In this document: positions 1 to 7,685 of the stretch, piece after piece
Position numbering within the stretch: the stretch's first letter is position 1
Layout: every line of letters starts with the position of its first letter
Assembly: GCF_009193325.2 (NCBI RefSeq)
Contig: NZ_CP059856.1
Location: 3,596,001 to 3,660,000, forward strand
DNA: 64,000 nt
Direction of reading: 5' to 3'
Source: Bacteroides zhangwenhongii
Lineage (GTDB): Bacteria > Bacteroidota > Bacteroidia > Bacteroidales > Bacteroidaceae
Made by a program: the position numbers and the translations under genes
Notes under the pieces: generated by a model
Databases searched by the model: none
What the model was told of the DNA's origin: nothing
What the model saw: the letters and a program-made list of their open reading frames with translations, nothing else

Positions 1-2
1 CC

Positions 3-476
3 CTAGTTCTGCACAGTCTTGATATGGGAACTGAAACAAAAGCATCATGGGAAAAGACTGCTGATGAATGTGGAGCTGACATCTGGAAAGAGGTTGCGTT
101 TCTTCTTCGTAGTATGAAAGGCAGACGAGGAAATAAGAAACAGGTAATGACCATTGATGACTTGATTGTCGGGAACAAAGCCGAGGTAAAACAGTGCATT
201 ATGGAATTTCTGGAAACAAACACTGAAGACATCTGCCTTGCCTATCTGCTCGTTGTTCTTGTTAAAACCGAACATATTAAATCCTCAGTGAAGTATATGA
301 CTTTTCACCGCGCCATCGAACAACTTACCCAACGACACTACGGATATGATGTTCCCCAAAAGCGATATGGAGAGATGAAGGAGTTTAATTTCAAGTGTTC
401 TATGCAGAGTGCCAGTTATAAGAAAGCCAAGAAAATCATAGATAGGTGGACAATCTGTTTTGAGGAGTGTAAATAA
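3..476 (+). CDS. Hypothetical protein, DUF6043-like, probably 5'-truncated by window
   Basis: The frame is open to the window edge. An ATG lies at 24, but the codons before it are also open, so the true start may be outside. The visible product is about 150 residues, soluble and rich in charged residues, with a middle hydrophobic helix. I associate this type of protein with the DUF6043 group seen beside DUF3853 genes in Bacteroides elements, but this is memory of context, not a motif I can point to. It ends just before a 165-bp gap that holds an inverted repeat. Confidence 0.55.
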   Translation, partial: LVLHSLDMGTETKASWEKTADECGADIWKEVAFLLRSMKGRRGNKKQVMTIDDLIVGNKAEVKQCIMEFLETNTEDICLAYLLVVLVKTEHIKSSVKYMTFHRAIEQLTQRHYGYDVPQKRYGEMKEFNFKCSMQSASYKKAKKIIDRWTICFEECK

Positions 477-542
477 CACATTCCTCTTATTTTTCTATCC
501 AAATCTTTATTCTTCCCTCTTTTTCAGTTAATACATATAGAA

Positions 543-583
543 TATTGGTCGGTAAGTTTAAGGTATAAATAAACCGACCAATA
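543..583. repeat. 11-bp perfect inverted repeat upstream of DUF3853 gene
   Basis: TATTGGTCGGT at 543-553 is repeated inverted as ACCGACCAATA at 573-583, around a 19-bp AT-rich centre that holds a smaller TTTA/TAAA repeat. It lies between the first gene's stop (476) and the TACCTTTG box at 601-608. It could be a terminator for the upstream gene or an operator controlling the replication/mobilization genes; there is no long T-run, which favours an operator or origin-type site. Confidence 0.5.
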
Positions 584-600
584 CACAGAGTTTCATCCTC

Positions 601-608
601 TACCTTTG
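601..608 (+). promoter_or_regulatory. Bacteroidetes -7 box (TACCTTTG)
   Basis: TACCTTTG matches the Bacteroides -7 consensus TAnnTTTG and lies 68-75 bases upstream of the DUF3853 start. A good -33 TTTG is not evident at the expected spacing, so strength is uncertain. Confidence 0.45.
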
Positions 609-675
609 CTTGTGAAATCGGTTTCACAGAGTTGAACCGAGACTTAAAATGTTTAATTACCAAACAAGTAAAGGT

Positions 676-993
676 ATGGAAGAAAAATTCAATTTTACCC
701 AATTACTTCAAAAGCCCATCGCTATGATGACGGGCGAAGAACTTTGTTTTCTTATCGGCAAGAGTGTGGAGAGTATAGAAAAACCCACATCGCAGGCAAC
801 CTCCAAAGGCAACTATTATGGCATTGAGGGCATTGCCCGTGTGTTCGGTTGCAGTGTACCCACAGCCAACCGTATTAAAAAAAGTGGTGTTATAGACAAA
901 GCCATCACGCAGATAGGACGTAAGATAGTGGTGGATGCAGACCTCGCACTGTCTTTGGCAAAGGAAGCTGGTAGCATTCACATCAAGGAGTGA
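676..993 (+). CDS. DUF3853-like DNA-binding protein
   Basis: 105 residues from the ATG at 676, which has AAAGG just upstream; a start at 649 is possible but has a weaker site. The C-terminal half reads as a helix-turn-helix excisionase-like fold: the stretch around GIEGIARVFGCSVPTANRI is followed by a basic wing ending in an IVVDADLAL segment. Proteins of this type sit directly before VapE-like primase genes in Bacteroides mobilizable elements and are thought to regulate excision or replication. It is separated by 4 bp from the next gene, so the two are probably translated together. Confidence 0.7.
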   Translation: MEEKFNFTQLLQKPIAMMTGEELCFLIGKSVESIEKPTSQATSKGNYYGIEGIARVFGCSVPTANRIKKSGVIDKAITQIGRKIVVDADLALSLAKEAGSIHIKE

Positions 994-997
994 GCGT

Positions 998-2383
998 ATG
1001 GATGAAAATTGGAAACAACAACTGGCAACAGACAGTTATGGAAATCCGGTTCGTTCCATCAGTAATCTCCGACTCATTTTTACCTTAGATGAGAACCTCA
1101 GTCAGATAAGGTACGATACTTTTTGTCAGGATGATGTGTGTTTCAATCCTTTGTTCCGCAATGTCAATGGCAATAAGATTGATGAGGAGTCGGTGGGAAA
1201 GATACAGGACTATCTGGAAAGAACGTACAGACTACGCTTGACACAGAACAAAGTATTTGAAATACTAAAAACGACCTCATCGGAACGGAGTTTCAATCCT
1301 GTGCAGGAATTCATAACTCAAGAGACATGGGACGGACAGCCCCGTATAGCCACGGCTATCATTGATTATCTGGGGGCGGAGGACATGCCTCTCGTCAGGG
1401 AACAGACTAAACTCTGGTTTGTGGCAGCGGTTGCGCGTGTGTTTAGTCCCGGTTGTAAGTTTGATAATGTACTGACTTTGCCGGGACCACAAGGTATCGG
1501 AAAAAGTACATTCTTCAAGACTATCAGCGGAAAGTGGTTCAACGATTCTTTCTCTTTCGCCAGTGGCGATAAGGAAAAAGTAGAAACTATTACCAATGGT
1601 TGGATTATTGAAATCAGTGAGTTAAATGGTTTGAAACGGGCGAATGATGTAGAAGCGGCCAAGGCTTTCTTGAGTCGTTGTAGCGACTATATGCGTCCTG
1701 CATACGGACATAAGGTAGTGGAGTTTATGCGCCACAATGTCTTTGCGGCCACTACCAATGAGACAAACTTTTTGCAAGGGGACAATGGGAACCGTCGATG
1801 GTGGATTATCCCAGTCAAAGGCAACGGTCATGTATCAGATTGGTTGGATTGTTTGCAGCATTCCGTTCCTCAACTTTGGGCAGAGGCATACACCTATTAT
1901 AGACAAGGAATGAAACTCTACTTGTCCCCAGACATGGAAATCGAGGCCAACGAAATACAAATGCAGCATTCCAATATCCTTGTTGACCCAATCATGGAGG
2001 ATATTGAAATGTATCTGGAGCGTGAAGTTCCCGTGCAGTATGCAAGTTGGATGATTCCGACACGACTGGCTTATCAGAAAGGAGCATACTCAGAACCCAA
2101 TTCCACAATGACCTCACTCAATATGGTTTGTGCCCGACAGATTATAGAGGAGTTACCCAATGACTTGGTAAGACGCAATACGTCCAAATACACCTCACAA
2201 TATATCAACCGCTTGATGTCCATGATTCCTAATTGGAAACGGAGCAAACAGGAGAAGGTCAAGGGTTTGCATCCTGCTTATTGTGACAAGACGGGGAGGT
2301 CAAAGCATCCTTGGGTGAGGGTGGGTACACCGAGCGAAGAAGTCTGCGCCACATTACCAAGTGAACCGGAATTACCATTCTAA
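998..2383 (+). CDS. Virulence-associated E (VapE)-like helicase/primase
   Basis: 461 residues from the ATG at 998. The core is a P-loop ATPase of the VapE/DUF5906 type: Walker A GPQGIGKST around residues 162-170, an acidic stretch ending IIEISELNG near residue 207, and NGNRRWWIIPV further on, all typical of this family. It lacks an N-terminal primase domain, so it may depend on another protein or serve only as a helicase. In mobilizable elements such proteins are believed to help replicate the excised circle. The neighbours (DUF3853 before, small proteins and mob genes after) support this role. Confidence 0.8.
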   Translation: MDENWKQQLATDSYGNPVRSISNLRLIFTLDENLSQIRYDTFCQDDVCFNPLFRNVNGNKIDEESVGKIQDYLERTYRLRLTQNKVFEILKTTSSERSFNPVQEFITQETWDGQPRIATAIIDYLGAEDMPLVREQTKLWFVAAVARVFSPGCKFDNVLTLPGPQGIGKSTFFKTISGKWFNDSFSFASGDKEKVETITNGWIIEISELNGLKRANDVEAAKAFLSRCSDYMRPAYGHKVVEFMRHNVFAATTNETNFLQGDNGNRRWWIIPVKGNGHVSDWLDCLQHSVPQLWAEAYTYYRQGMKLYLSPDMEIEANEIQMQHSNILVDPIMEDIEMYLEREVPVQYASWMIPTRLAYQKGAYSEPNSTMTSLNMVCARQIIEELPNDLVRRNTSKYTSQYINRLMSMIPNWKRSKQEKVKGLHPAYCDKTGRSKHPWVRVGTPSEEVCATLPSEPELPF

Positions 2384-2519
2384 TTTTCAAAATAAGGGAA
2401 AAGAAAAACATAATGTCCCTTTGTCCCTATTTCCTTTGAAAAAAGAATAGAAACATAAAGCAGTGAAAAGAAAAAGTTACAAAATATGCTTGGGACATGG
2501 GACAAAAAGAGTTGAAAAT

Positions 2520-2867
2520 ATGAGAACTGAAGAACTGATAGAACGCATCAGCAAACATGAGCCTTTATTGGCAAAAGCAGTCAGCCACATGGTTGCGTAT
2601 GTTCAAGACCGTTATCCCTCCACGTTTCCGAGCAAGGAGCAGACTATGGCGGTAAACGAATACCTGCATAGTGTTCATGCGGACGGTGACGGCAGTATGT
2701 CGGAAGCTAATTGCGAGCATCGCAGGATTGCCTCACAGCGAATCACTATCGCTGCCATCCGTATACTTGACACCGAACAACAGGACAGGCTTCAGGACAT
2801 ACTTGACCATATTGCATACGACAAGGAGTATTATATGCCGGAGAGAGGGCAAGGTATGCGCTACTGA
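2520..2867 (+). CDS. Hypothetical protein in mobilization region
   Basis: 115 residues from the ATG at 2520; a GTG at 2463 would add 19 basic residues but has no clear ribosome site. The protein is helical and acidic, with no membrane segment and no motif I recognise. Its position between the VapE-like gene and a winged-helix gene suggests a role in replication or its control, but this is by neighbourhood only. Confidence 0.55.
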   Translation: MRTEELIERISKHEPLLAKAVSHMVAYVQDRYPSTFPSKEQTMAVNEYLHSVHADGDGSMSEANCEHRRIASQRITIAAIRILDTEQQDRLQDILDHIAYDKEYYMPERGQGMRY

Positions 2868-2913
2868 CTTTTCTTTTGGCTGTACCAGTTTTAGATTATC
2901 CATAAACAGACGA

Positions 2914-3732
2914 ATGATGAATAAAGATTTGAGCTATTGTATCGTATTATCATCGGAACAGCTTTCCTATTTGGCAGGAAGCAAGTACGGCATTGACCGA
3001 ATGAAGATTTTGAACCGGCTTATCGAAGCGACCGTGTTGGAACAAACGGAGTATTCCAAGAAAGGCTTTGCCATGACATTGCAAGTCGGACAGGCTGCCT
3101 TGTCAGAAGTGGAATTGTCCTGCAAATTGGGCTATGACAAGAAGACCATCTCACGTGTGATAGACAAGATGAATCAGCTTGGCATTGTCGCATCCGTTCA
3201 AAGTAACCGCACGAGTATTCACACGCAGAAATGCGTATCGGCTTGGATGCTGGACGGCAAGCGTATCGACAACCCTTTTTATGTCCGAATGAAAAACCGC
3301 AAGGACGGCAACGAAAAAACGGCTAATCGTCCATACAACAACAGTATTCTTCCAATGAAACAACAGCATATTTTGGAGAGCAACGCAGAAGCAAATTGCC
3401 CTACCCAAACGCAAACAGACAACACAGCCGTATCGGATGAAACTTACTCCCCTGATTTATCGACTTCACCAACATCAAGCGAAACTCCTGTTACAGCTTA
3501 CGATGACAAAAATAGAAATGGTTACGATGAATTGAAAGCCGAAACAAATAACCATGAGCTTCTCCACACCCCTACAACCACATCAGGCTATGAGATTGCA
3601 GGCAATGGAAGCGACAACGATGCTGCACAGGTAAATTCCACTTCGGCATATCCGACTACGACATTGGCTTCTCCACAGCCTTTGGCAGAGGAAGAACCAA
3701 CTAATGACCAAGGGAATGACTGGCAATTATAA
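2914..3732 (+). CDS. Winged-helix DNA-binding protein with disordered tail
   Basis: About 272 residues from the ATG at 2914 (ATGATG; 2917 is also possible). Residues about 20-120 look like a MarR/replication-initiator type winged helix: a LSEVELSCKLGYDKKTISRV recognition region, then DKMNQLGIVASV. The C-terminal 140 residues are low-complexity, rich in Thr, Asn, Ser and Pro, and likely disordered. It lies just upstream of the putative oriT and mob genes, so it may be a replication initiator or mob-region regulator. The longer open frame from 2671 overlaps the preceding gene and is not used. Confidence 0.6.
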   Translation: MMNKDLSYCIVLSSEQLSYLAGSKYGIDRMKILNRLIEATVLEQTEYSKKGFAMTLQVGQAALSEVELSCKLGYDKKTISRVIDKMNQLGIVASVQSNRTSIHTQKCVSAWMLDGKRIDNPFYVRMKNRKDGNEKTANRPYNNSILPMKQQHILESNAEANCPTQTQTDNTAVSDETYSPDLSTSPTSSETPVTAYDDKNRNGYDELKAETNNHELLHTPTTTSGYEIAGNGSDNDAAQVNSTSAYPTTTLASPQPLAEEEPTNDQGNDWQL

Positions 3733-3740
3733 ATCTTTCA

Positions 3741-3905
3741 GATACAGTAAAATGTACTATGTTATAGTATGTAGTGTTACAAGAAGTGCCTATGTCGCAC
3801 AGGCTCGCTTCGCTTGCCAGTACCACATAAGCGTATTCCGGCAGTCGCAAGCTCCCACCGTGCTGTACTTTTTTAGATAAGATGTTTCACCTGTTATAAT
3901 ACAGA
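3741..3905 (+). other. Candidate oriT region upstream of mob genes
   Basis: A 178-bp non-coding stretch directly upstream of the ribbon-helix-helix and relaxase genes, where oriT usually lies in Bacteroides mobilizable elements. It contains a small inverted repeat (ACTAT-gtt-ATAGT near 3754-3766) and a GC-richer block around 3800-3860. I do not recognise a nic sequence, so the assignment rests on position. Confidence 0.4.
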
Positions 3906-3910
3906 AAAGA

Positions 3911-4318
3911 ATGAAGAATAAAGATAATGTCAAACAGATTGACGGGAACAAGGAAGAGGAAAAGGATAAAAAAGACACAAGACGAATCCTGCGCCTTGAA
4001 GCCAGAGTTACGGAAGACGAATATGCCAAAGCTGCGGAACTCGCCCAATCCTGTGGTTTGACCATGAGTGACTATGTGCGCAGGACGGCTTTAGGGCATC
4101 GTCCGCACCTGCGGCTAACTGAGCGTGAAGTGGAAGCCCTGTGTAGCCTTTCGGATGCGAGGGGCGACCTTATCCGTGTCGTTGCTGCCGTGAAGTCCAT
4201 CCAAGCGGACAAACGAGCCATCTATTTCAGCGATACCCGATTTGTGGAGCAATGGATGAAAGCTGCCACAAAGCTCATCAACCGTTGGAATCAAATTGAA
4301 GCCTACCTTAACGAATAA
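3911..4318 (+). CDS. Mobilization accessory protein, ribbon-helix-helix (MobA/BmgB-like)
   Basis: 135 residues. The N-terminus is very charged (Lys/Glu/Asp), followed by a ribbon-helix-helix pattern at about residues 28-58 (RILRLEARVTEDEYAKAAEL then SDYVRRTALG). This is the MobC/BmgB-type relaxosome protein that binds oriT and helps the relaxase nick. It is 15 bp upstream of the relaxase gene, the usual order. The remaining helical part is typical of the family. Confidence 0.8.
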   Translation: MKNKDNVKQIDGNKEEEKDKKDTRRILRLEARVTEDEYAKAAELAQSCGLTMSDYVRRTALGHRPHLRLTEREVEALCSLSDARGDLIRVVAAVKSIQADKRAIYFSDTRFVEQWMKAATKLINRWNQIEAYLNE

Positions 4319-4333
4319 ATTTCCCCACCTGTT

Positions 4334-5545
4334 ATGATTGCAAAAGCAGCTACCATTTCGCATGGCTCAAATGCCATCAGATACTCCGTCAATAAAGATC
4401 GGGCAGATATAGTCAAGACCAATCTTCTGCCCGATGACATATCGCCCGAAGCGATGTTCAAACGAATGATGCTTGTGCAGAAGATGTTTACCAACGAGAG
4501 GAAGAGAGGCAGACCGTTTACCGACAATGTGATAAGAATTGAAATTTCCCCATCCGCAGAAGAGAGCAAGGGTTGGACGATGGATGACTGGGCACGTTTG
4601 GCAGACGAGTTCATCCAAGCGTTTGATTCCATAGACCTGTCTAAAAAGACCAAACGCGCTTCTTCAAAGCAGACCAACCTCAAAGGTTCGCAATACGTTG
4701 TTGCCCTACATCGAGATGCCAAGAGTGGCATTCTCCATCTGCACATTGATGCCAACCGTGTAGATATGGAGGGCAAGATAAATGACGGACACCTGTCCGG
4801 CATGAGGGCTGTAATGGCTGCGAATATCATCAACGAGCGTTACGGCTGGGTGCAGTCCGAAGAAATAGGCATACGGCACAGGCAGGAGGTTTCAGACTGT
4901 TGCATGGAGATACTGCGCAAGATGGATGAGTTCAGTTGGGAACGCTACGAAGCGGAACTGGTGAGGCATGGCTATGGGGTACACATACAGAAAAATGAGG
5001 ACGGCACGGTTTACGGCTATTCCATCAAGCGAGGGAACTCAAGTTATAGGTCATCCAAGTTGGGTATCGGTCGCAACCTTGTCCCCTCAAAGATTATGAA
5101 GACATGGCAGAAATTGCATCCGCAGGAGGGTAAAATCAACCAACCGCAAGCGGAAGACAAGCAAACAAGGACAGCCACACCGACTGCCATTTCCAAGCCA
5201 CAGACTACACCGCAACCTGTAATGAAGCACTATTCCATTGGCACGGATGACAACAGGACATTTGCCGTTTCCCTATCGGAAGCCGCAGACTGCATCATCC
5301 GTCAGGAGTGTTCTTTGGAGGAAGCACATCCATTGGCTAAGCTGGAAGAGATACAGCACACGGCTCTTCTGTTGTTTGCCGGATATTTGGATGCAGCCAC
5401 GAGCATGGCGGCTTCAAGCGGTGGCGGTGGTTCTGATACAGGTGGCTGGGGACGGGACAAAGACGAGGACGAACTTGAATGGGCACGCCGTTGTGCGAGA
5501 ATGGCGAACCGAATGTGCAAGCGCAGGAAAGGGCTTCACAGATAA
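4334..5545 (+). CDS. Relaxase / mobilization nuclease (MobB/BmgA-like)
   Basis: 403 residues. The N-terminal 250 residues form a relaxase domain (family PF03432): a candidate nucleophile Tyr at about residue 17 in AIRYSVNK, then the metal-binding motif HLHIDANRV near residue 134, the HxH...N histidine triad. The C-terminal part is low-complexity, with a glycine/serine-rich run (SSGGGGSD), then a basic tail ending KRRKGLH. It would nick one strand at oriT and lead it through a conjugation pore supplied by another element, since no transfer genes are present here. It is the best indicator that element A is mobilizable. Confidence 0.9.
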   Translation: MIAKAATISHGSNAIRYSVNKDRADIVKTNLLPDDISPEAMFKRMMLVQKMFTNERKRGRPFTDNVIRIEISPSAEESKGWTMDDWARLADEFIQAFDSIDLSKKTKRASSKQTNLKGSQYVVALHRDAKSGILHLHIDANRVDMEGKINDGHLSGMRAVMAANIINERYGWVQSEEIGIRHRQEVSDCCMEILRKMDEFSWERYEAELVRHGYGVHIQKNEDGTVYGYSIKRGNSSYRSSKLGIGRNLVPSKIMKTWQKLHPQEGKINQPQAEDKQTRTATPTAISKPQTTPQPVMKHYSIGTDDNRTFAVSLSEAADCIIRQECSLEEAHPLAKLEEIQHTALLLFAGYLDAATSMAASSGGGGSDTGGWGRDKDEDELEWARRCARMANRMCKRRKGLHR

Positions 5546-5569
5546 TTTTTCAACCCAATATCAAAGGAC

Positions 5570-6115
5570 ATGAGCATAGGAAAACCAAAGAATGAACCCA
5601 TAGACCTGAACGGTCTGATGAACGAGATAGAGAACGACCATCGGATAACCGTGGAATCGGATGCCGTTGATAAGCGCATTGAGGAATTGCGAGTTGCTCA
5701 AAGGGACTTACGGCAAGCGACCGAAGCATTGGAAAAGGCTACAATGACTTTGAATGAAGCCATTGCAGCCCTTAAATCCGCTACTGATAGTTCCGCCAAT
5801 ATCGTGACCGGGATTAACAACGCCATTGTCAATGCGCAAGAAAATACAAAGTTCAAAGTTAGTATTGCACAGGAAGATGTGGAACTGTTGATGAAAAACT
5901 CACAAGCTGTTTTAACCACGGACGAGATTGTGATGAAACGCCATTTTGAGAAGCAAGCTCAGGCAATGGAAGCCCACGAGCGAAGAATTTCATCCATTCT
6001 CAGCCGAAACCAAGGCTTTTGGGTTTCCGATTTTTGGGCGAAAGTGTTTTGCTGGGTTATTTTAGTGTGTTTTCTGCTTATATTTATTTCTTATTACTTG
6101 AAAACTCGTCTGTAA
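5570..6115 (+). CDS. Coiled-coil protein with C-terminal membrane segment, mob operon
   Basis: 181 residues, starting 25 bp after the relaxase. Residues about 25-85 form a coiled coil (DLRQATEALEKATMTLNEAI), followed by a helical stretch and a C-terminal hydrophobic segment (about 155-176, VFCWVILVCFLLIFISYY). This third gene recurs in Bacteroides mob operons; it probably helps dock the relaxosome at the membrane or coupling protein, which is inference from layout. No enzyme motif is seen. Confidence 0.7.
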   Translation: MSIGKPKNEPIDLNGLMNEIENDHRITVESDAVDKRIEELRVAQRDLRQATEALEKATMTLNEAIAALKSATDSSANIVTGINNAIVNAQENTKFKVSIAQEDVELLMKNSQAVLTTDEIVMKRHFEKQAQAMEAHERRISSILSRNQGFWVSDFWAKVFCWVILVCFLLIFISYYLKTRL

Positions 6116-6213
6116 AGCATAATATTAATAGACCTGTATCAATAATAGCAAACAATACATATCACGAGATAAGTTTAATCCTGTATAAACCATCGAATAT
6201 CAAATACTTTTCG

Positions 6214-6221
6214 TACCTTTG
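6214..6221 (+). promoter_or_regulatory. Promoter -7 box for structured RNA in element A
   Basis: TACCTTTG fits the -7 consensus TAnnTTTG. It lies inside a block (6201-6221) nearly the same as the one before the second RNA copy at 25740-25761. Transcription would begin about 7 nt downstream, at the start of the first hairpin. The -33 box is weak here. Confidence 0.55.
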
Positions 6222-6224
6222 CAA

Positions 6225-6460
6225 TTGGATTGGAGGAAACTCTATCCAAGACATATTAGAAAAAGAAGAAGCGTTATGCTTATCTTGTACTTGAAAACGT
6301 AGGAAATTTTCAAATTGGATACAAGGATAGCATAGTGGTTCTCACGCTATAGCGTGGGCTGCTATTGTTACATCCGTATCCAAGGTTTCCTACGACCTTC
6401 AAGTAAGAGTGTGGCATACAGTTCCACGCTTTTATGTAGGTTAAATTCCTCTATGGGACT
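6225..6460 (+). ncRNA. Structured RNA with nested long hairpin and alternative 3' pairing (copy A)
   Basis: No plausible protein is encoded. Hairpin 1: TTGGAT 6225-6230 with ATCCAA 6244-6249, capped by GAG-GAAA-CTC, a GNRA tetraloop. Main nested stem: ACTTGAA 6289-6295 / TTCAAGT 6398-6404; CGTAGGAAA 6298-6306 / TTTCCTACG 6386-6394; TTGGATAC 6315-6322 / GTATCCAA 6376-6383; ATAGCA 6327-6332 / TGCTAT 6360-6365; CACGC 6343-6347 / GCGTG 6352-6356. The apical strand AGCGTGG (6351-6357) can instead pair with CCACGCT (6424-6430), and AGTTCC (6420-6425) with GGGACT (6455-6460). A related RNA lies at 25764-26028. It could be a leader for the lipoprotein gene 20 bp downstream or an independent RNA. It may match an existing Rfam family. 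Confidence 0.75.
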
Positions 6461-6480
6461 GGAGATTAAATGTGTAGTGT

Positions 6481-6978
6481 ATGAACATAATTAAAAATTG
6501 GTTGTTAGCCATTTGCGCCATTCTATTGATGAATGGATGTGCACCACTTCGAATGCCTGTAATCGTCAGGAATGCCCCTGTTGAAATGTATAAATACGCA
6601 TACATTTCTCCGACAAAGGAATTAACATCAAGTACAGGAGGTACATATGGAGGACAATATGGCATCTATGGTTCTTCAACCACCAAAAGTGTTAATCCGA
6701 GTGATGTAATAGCCGGAATACTAATAAAAGAGGGATATGTTATATTACCCGAACTTAAACCAGAATTAGCTAATGAAACTTTAATCGTTAATTATGGTGA
6801 GAGTGGTAGGCGTAATAGAGGCTTAGGATATACCATAGAAGTAACCATACAATTTAATTCTGCAAAAACCAATGAAATGATATGCTCTTGTACGGCAGAA
6901 GGACAAGGTGAAACAGAAGCCGATGATATTCGTCAAGCCATTAGAAGAGCATTATCAACTTTATTCCCAAAGAAATAA
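6481..6978 (+). CDS. Small lipoprotein of unknown function
   Basis: 165 residues. The N-terminus is a lipoprotein signal: hydrophobic WLLAICAILLMNGC with the lipid-carrying Cys at about residue 20. The mature part has a glycine-rich strip (TGGTYGGQYGIYG) and a C-terminal alpha/beta domain ending in a helix (DIRQAIRRALSTLF). I do not recognise the family with confidence. It lies 20 bp after the structured RNA, so its expression may be governed by that RNA. It heads a same-strand run with a secreted protein and a membrane-anchored helicase. Confidence 0.65.
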   Translation: MNIIKNWLLAICAILLMNGCAPLRMPVIVRNAPVEMYKYAYISPTKELTSSTGGTYGGQYGIYGSSTTKSVNPSDVIAGILIKEGYVILPELKPELANETLIVNYGESGRRNRGLGYTIEVTIQFNSAKTNEMICSCTAEGQGETEADDIRQAIRRALSTLFPKK

Positions 6979-7010
6979 AACCAATTAATAATCAAATAAT
7001 ACAACAATTT

Positions 7011-7670
7011 ATGAAAAAACTTATTGTATCATGTGCATTAATGGTTATTACATTGGTATCGTATGCCCAAACCTATAAAATGTATTCTACGAGAAATTAC
7101 CATAACCAACTCCGTTTAAATACGATGACAGGTGAAGTACAACAAATTCAAGATGATGGTCAATCTTGGGAAATTTGCAGTGCGAGAGAAGCTTCAGGGG
7201 ATAAAGTAGGAAGATTTTGCCTTTATGAGACACAGAATATGTGGACTTTTATAATGCTTGACACATATACAGGTAAAAATTGGCAAGTCCAATTTAGTGT
7301 AAAAGGCGAAGATTATATGTTTGCTGCACCGATAAACATTTTCTCTCTTGCATATCCTGAAACAACTTCAAATTGGAGTAATAGGTTTCAGATGTTCAGA
7401 ACTCAAAATATGTGGACTTTTATACTATTAGATTCGTATAATGGGCGATTATGGCAAGTCCAATATAGTACACAAGATTTGGATAATCTATTTTGCATAC
7501 CAATAAATAAATATGAGTTAGTTTCTGATAACGAAAAATGTATATTCTCCATTCAACCATTGACAAGTATGTATCAATACTATCTCATAAATGATAATAC
7601 AGGAGATATGTGGAAATTCCAATGGAGTACCAAAGGGGATGATTATAGGTGGATTGAGAAATTTAAATAG
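7011..7670 (+). CDS. Secreted repeat protein of unknown function
   Basis: 219 residues with a Sec signal peptide (KKLIVSCALMVITLVSYAQ, cleavage after about residue 20). The mature part is built from about four degenerate repeats of roughly 48 residues with the pattern NMWTFIxLDxYxGxxWQVQxS, so an all-beta fold, perhaps a small propeller, is likely. No catalytic motif is seen. It begins 33 bp after the lipoprotein gene and ends 15 bp before the helicase, suggesting one operon. Its base composition is as AT-rich as its neighbours'. Confidence 0.7.
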   Translation: MKKLIVSCALMVITLVSYAQTYKMYSTRNYHNQLRLNTMTGEVQQIQDDGQSWEICSAREASGDKVGRFCLYETQNMWTFIMLDTYTGKNWQVQFSVKGEDYMFAAPINIFSLAYPETTSNWSNRFQMFRTQNMWTFILLDSYNGRLWQVQYSTQDLDNLFCIPINKYELVSDNEKCIFSIQPLTSMYQYYLINDNTGDMWKFQWSTKGDDYRWIEKFK

Positions 7671-7685
7671 CTATTATTCTCGGAT

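Noticed and set aside
6019..6294. 91-residue frame overlapping the mob operon end and the RNA of element A
   Set aside because: It overlaps a clear gene for most of its first third and then crosses the promoter and the first RNA hairpin; no ribosome site.
5990..6470. Retron or other reverse-transcriptase RNA
   Set aside because: The long hairpin recalls a retron msd, but no reverse transcriptase gene is present in either element.
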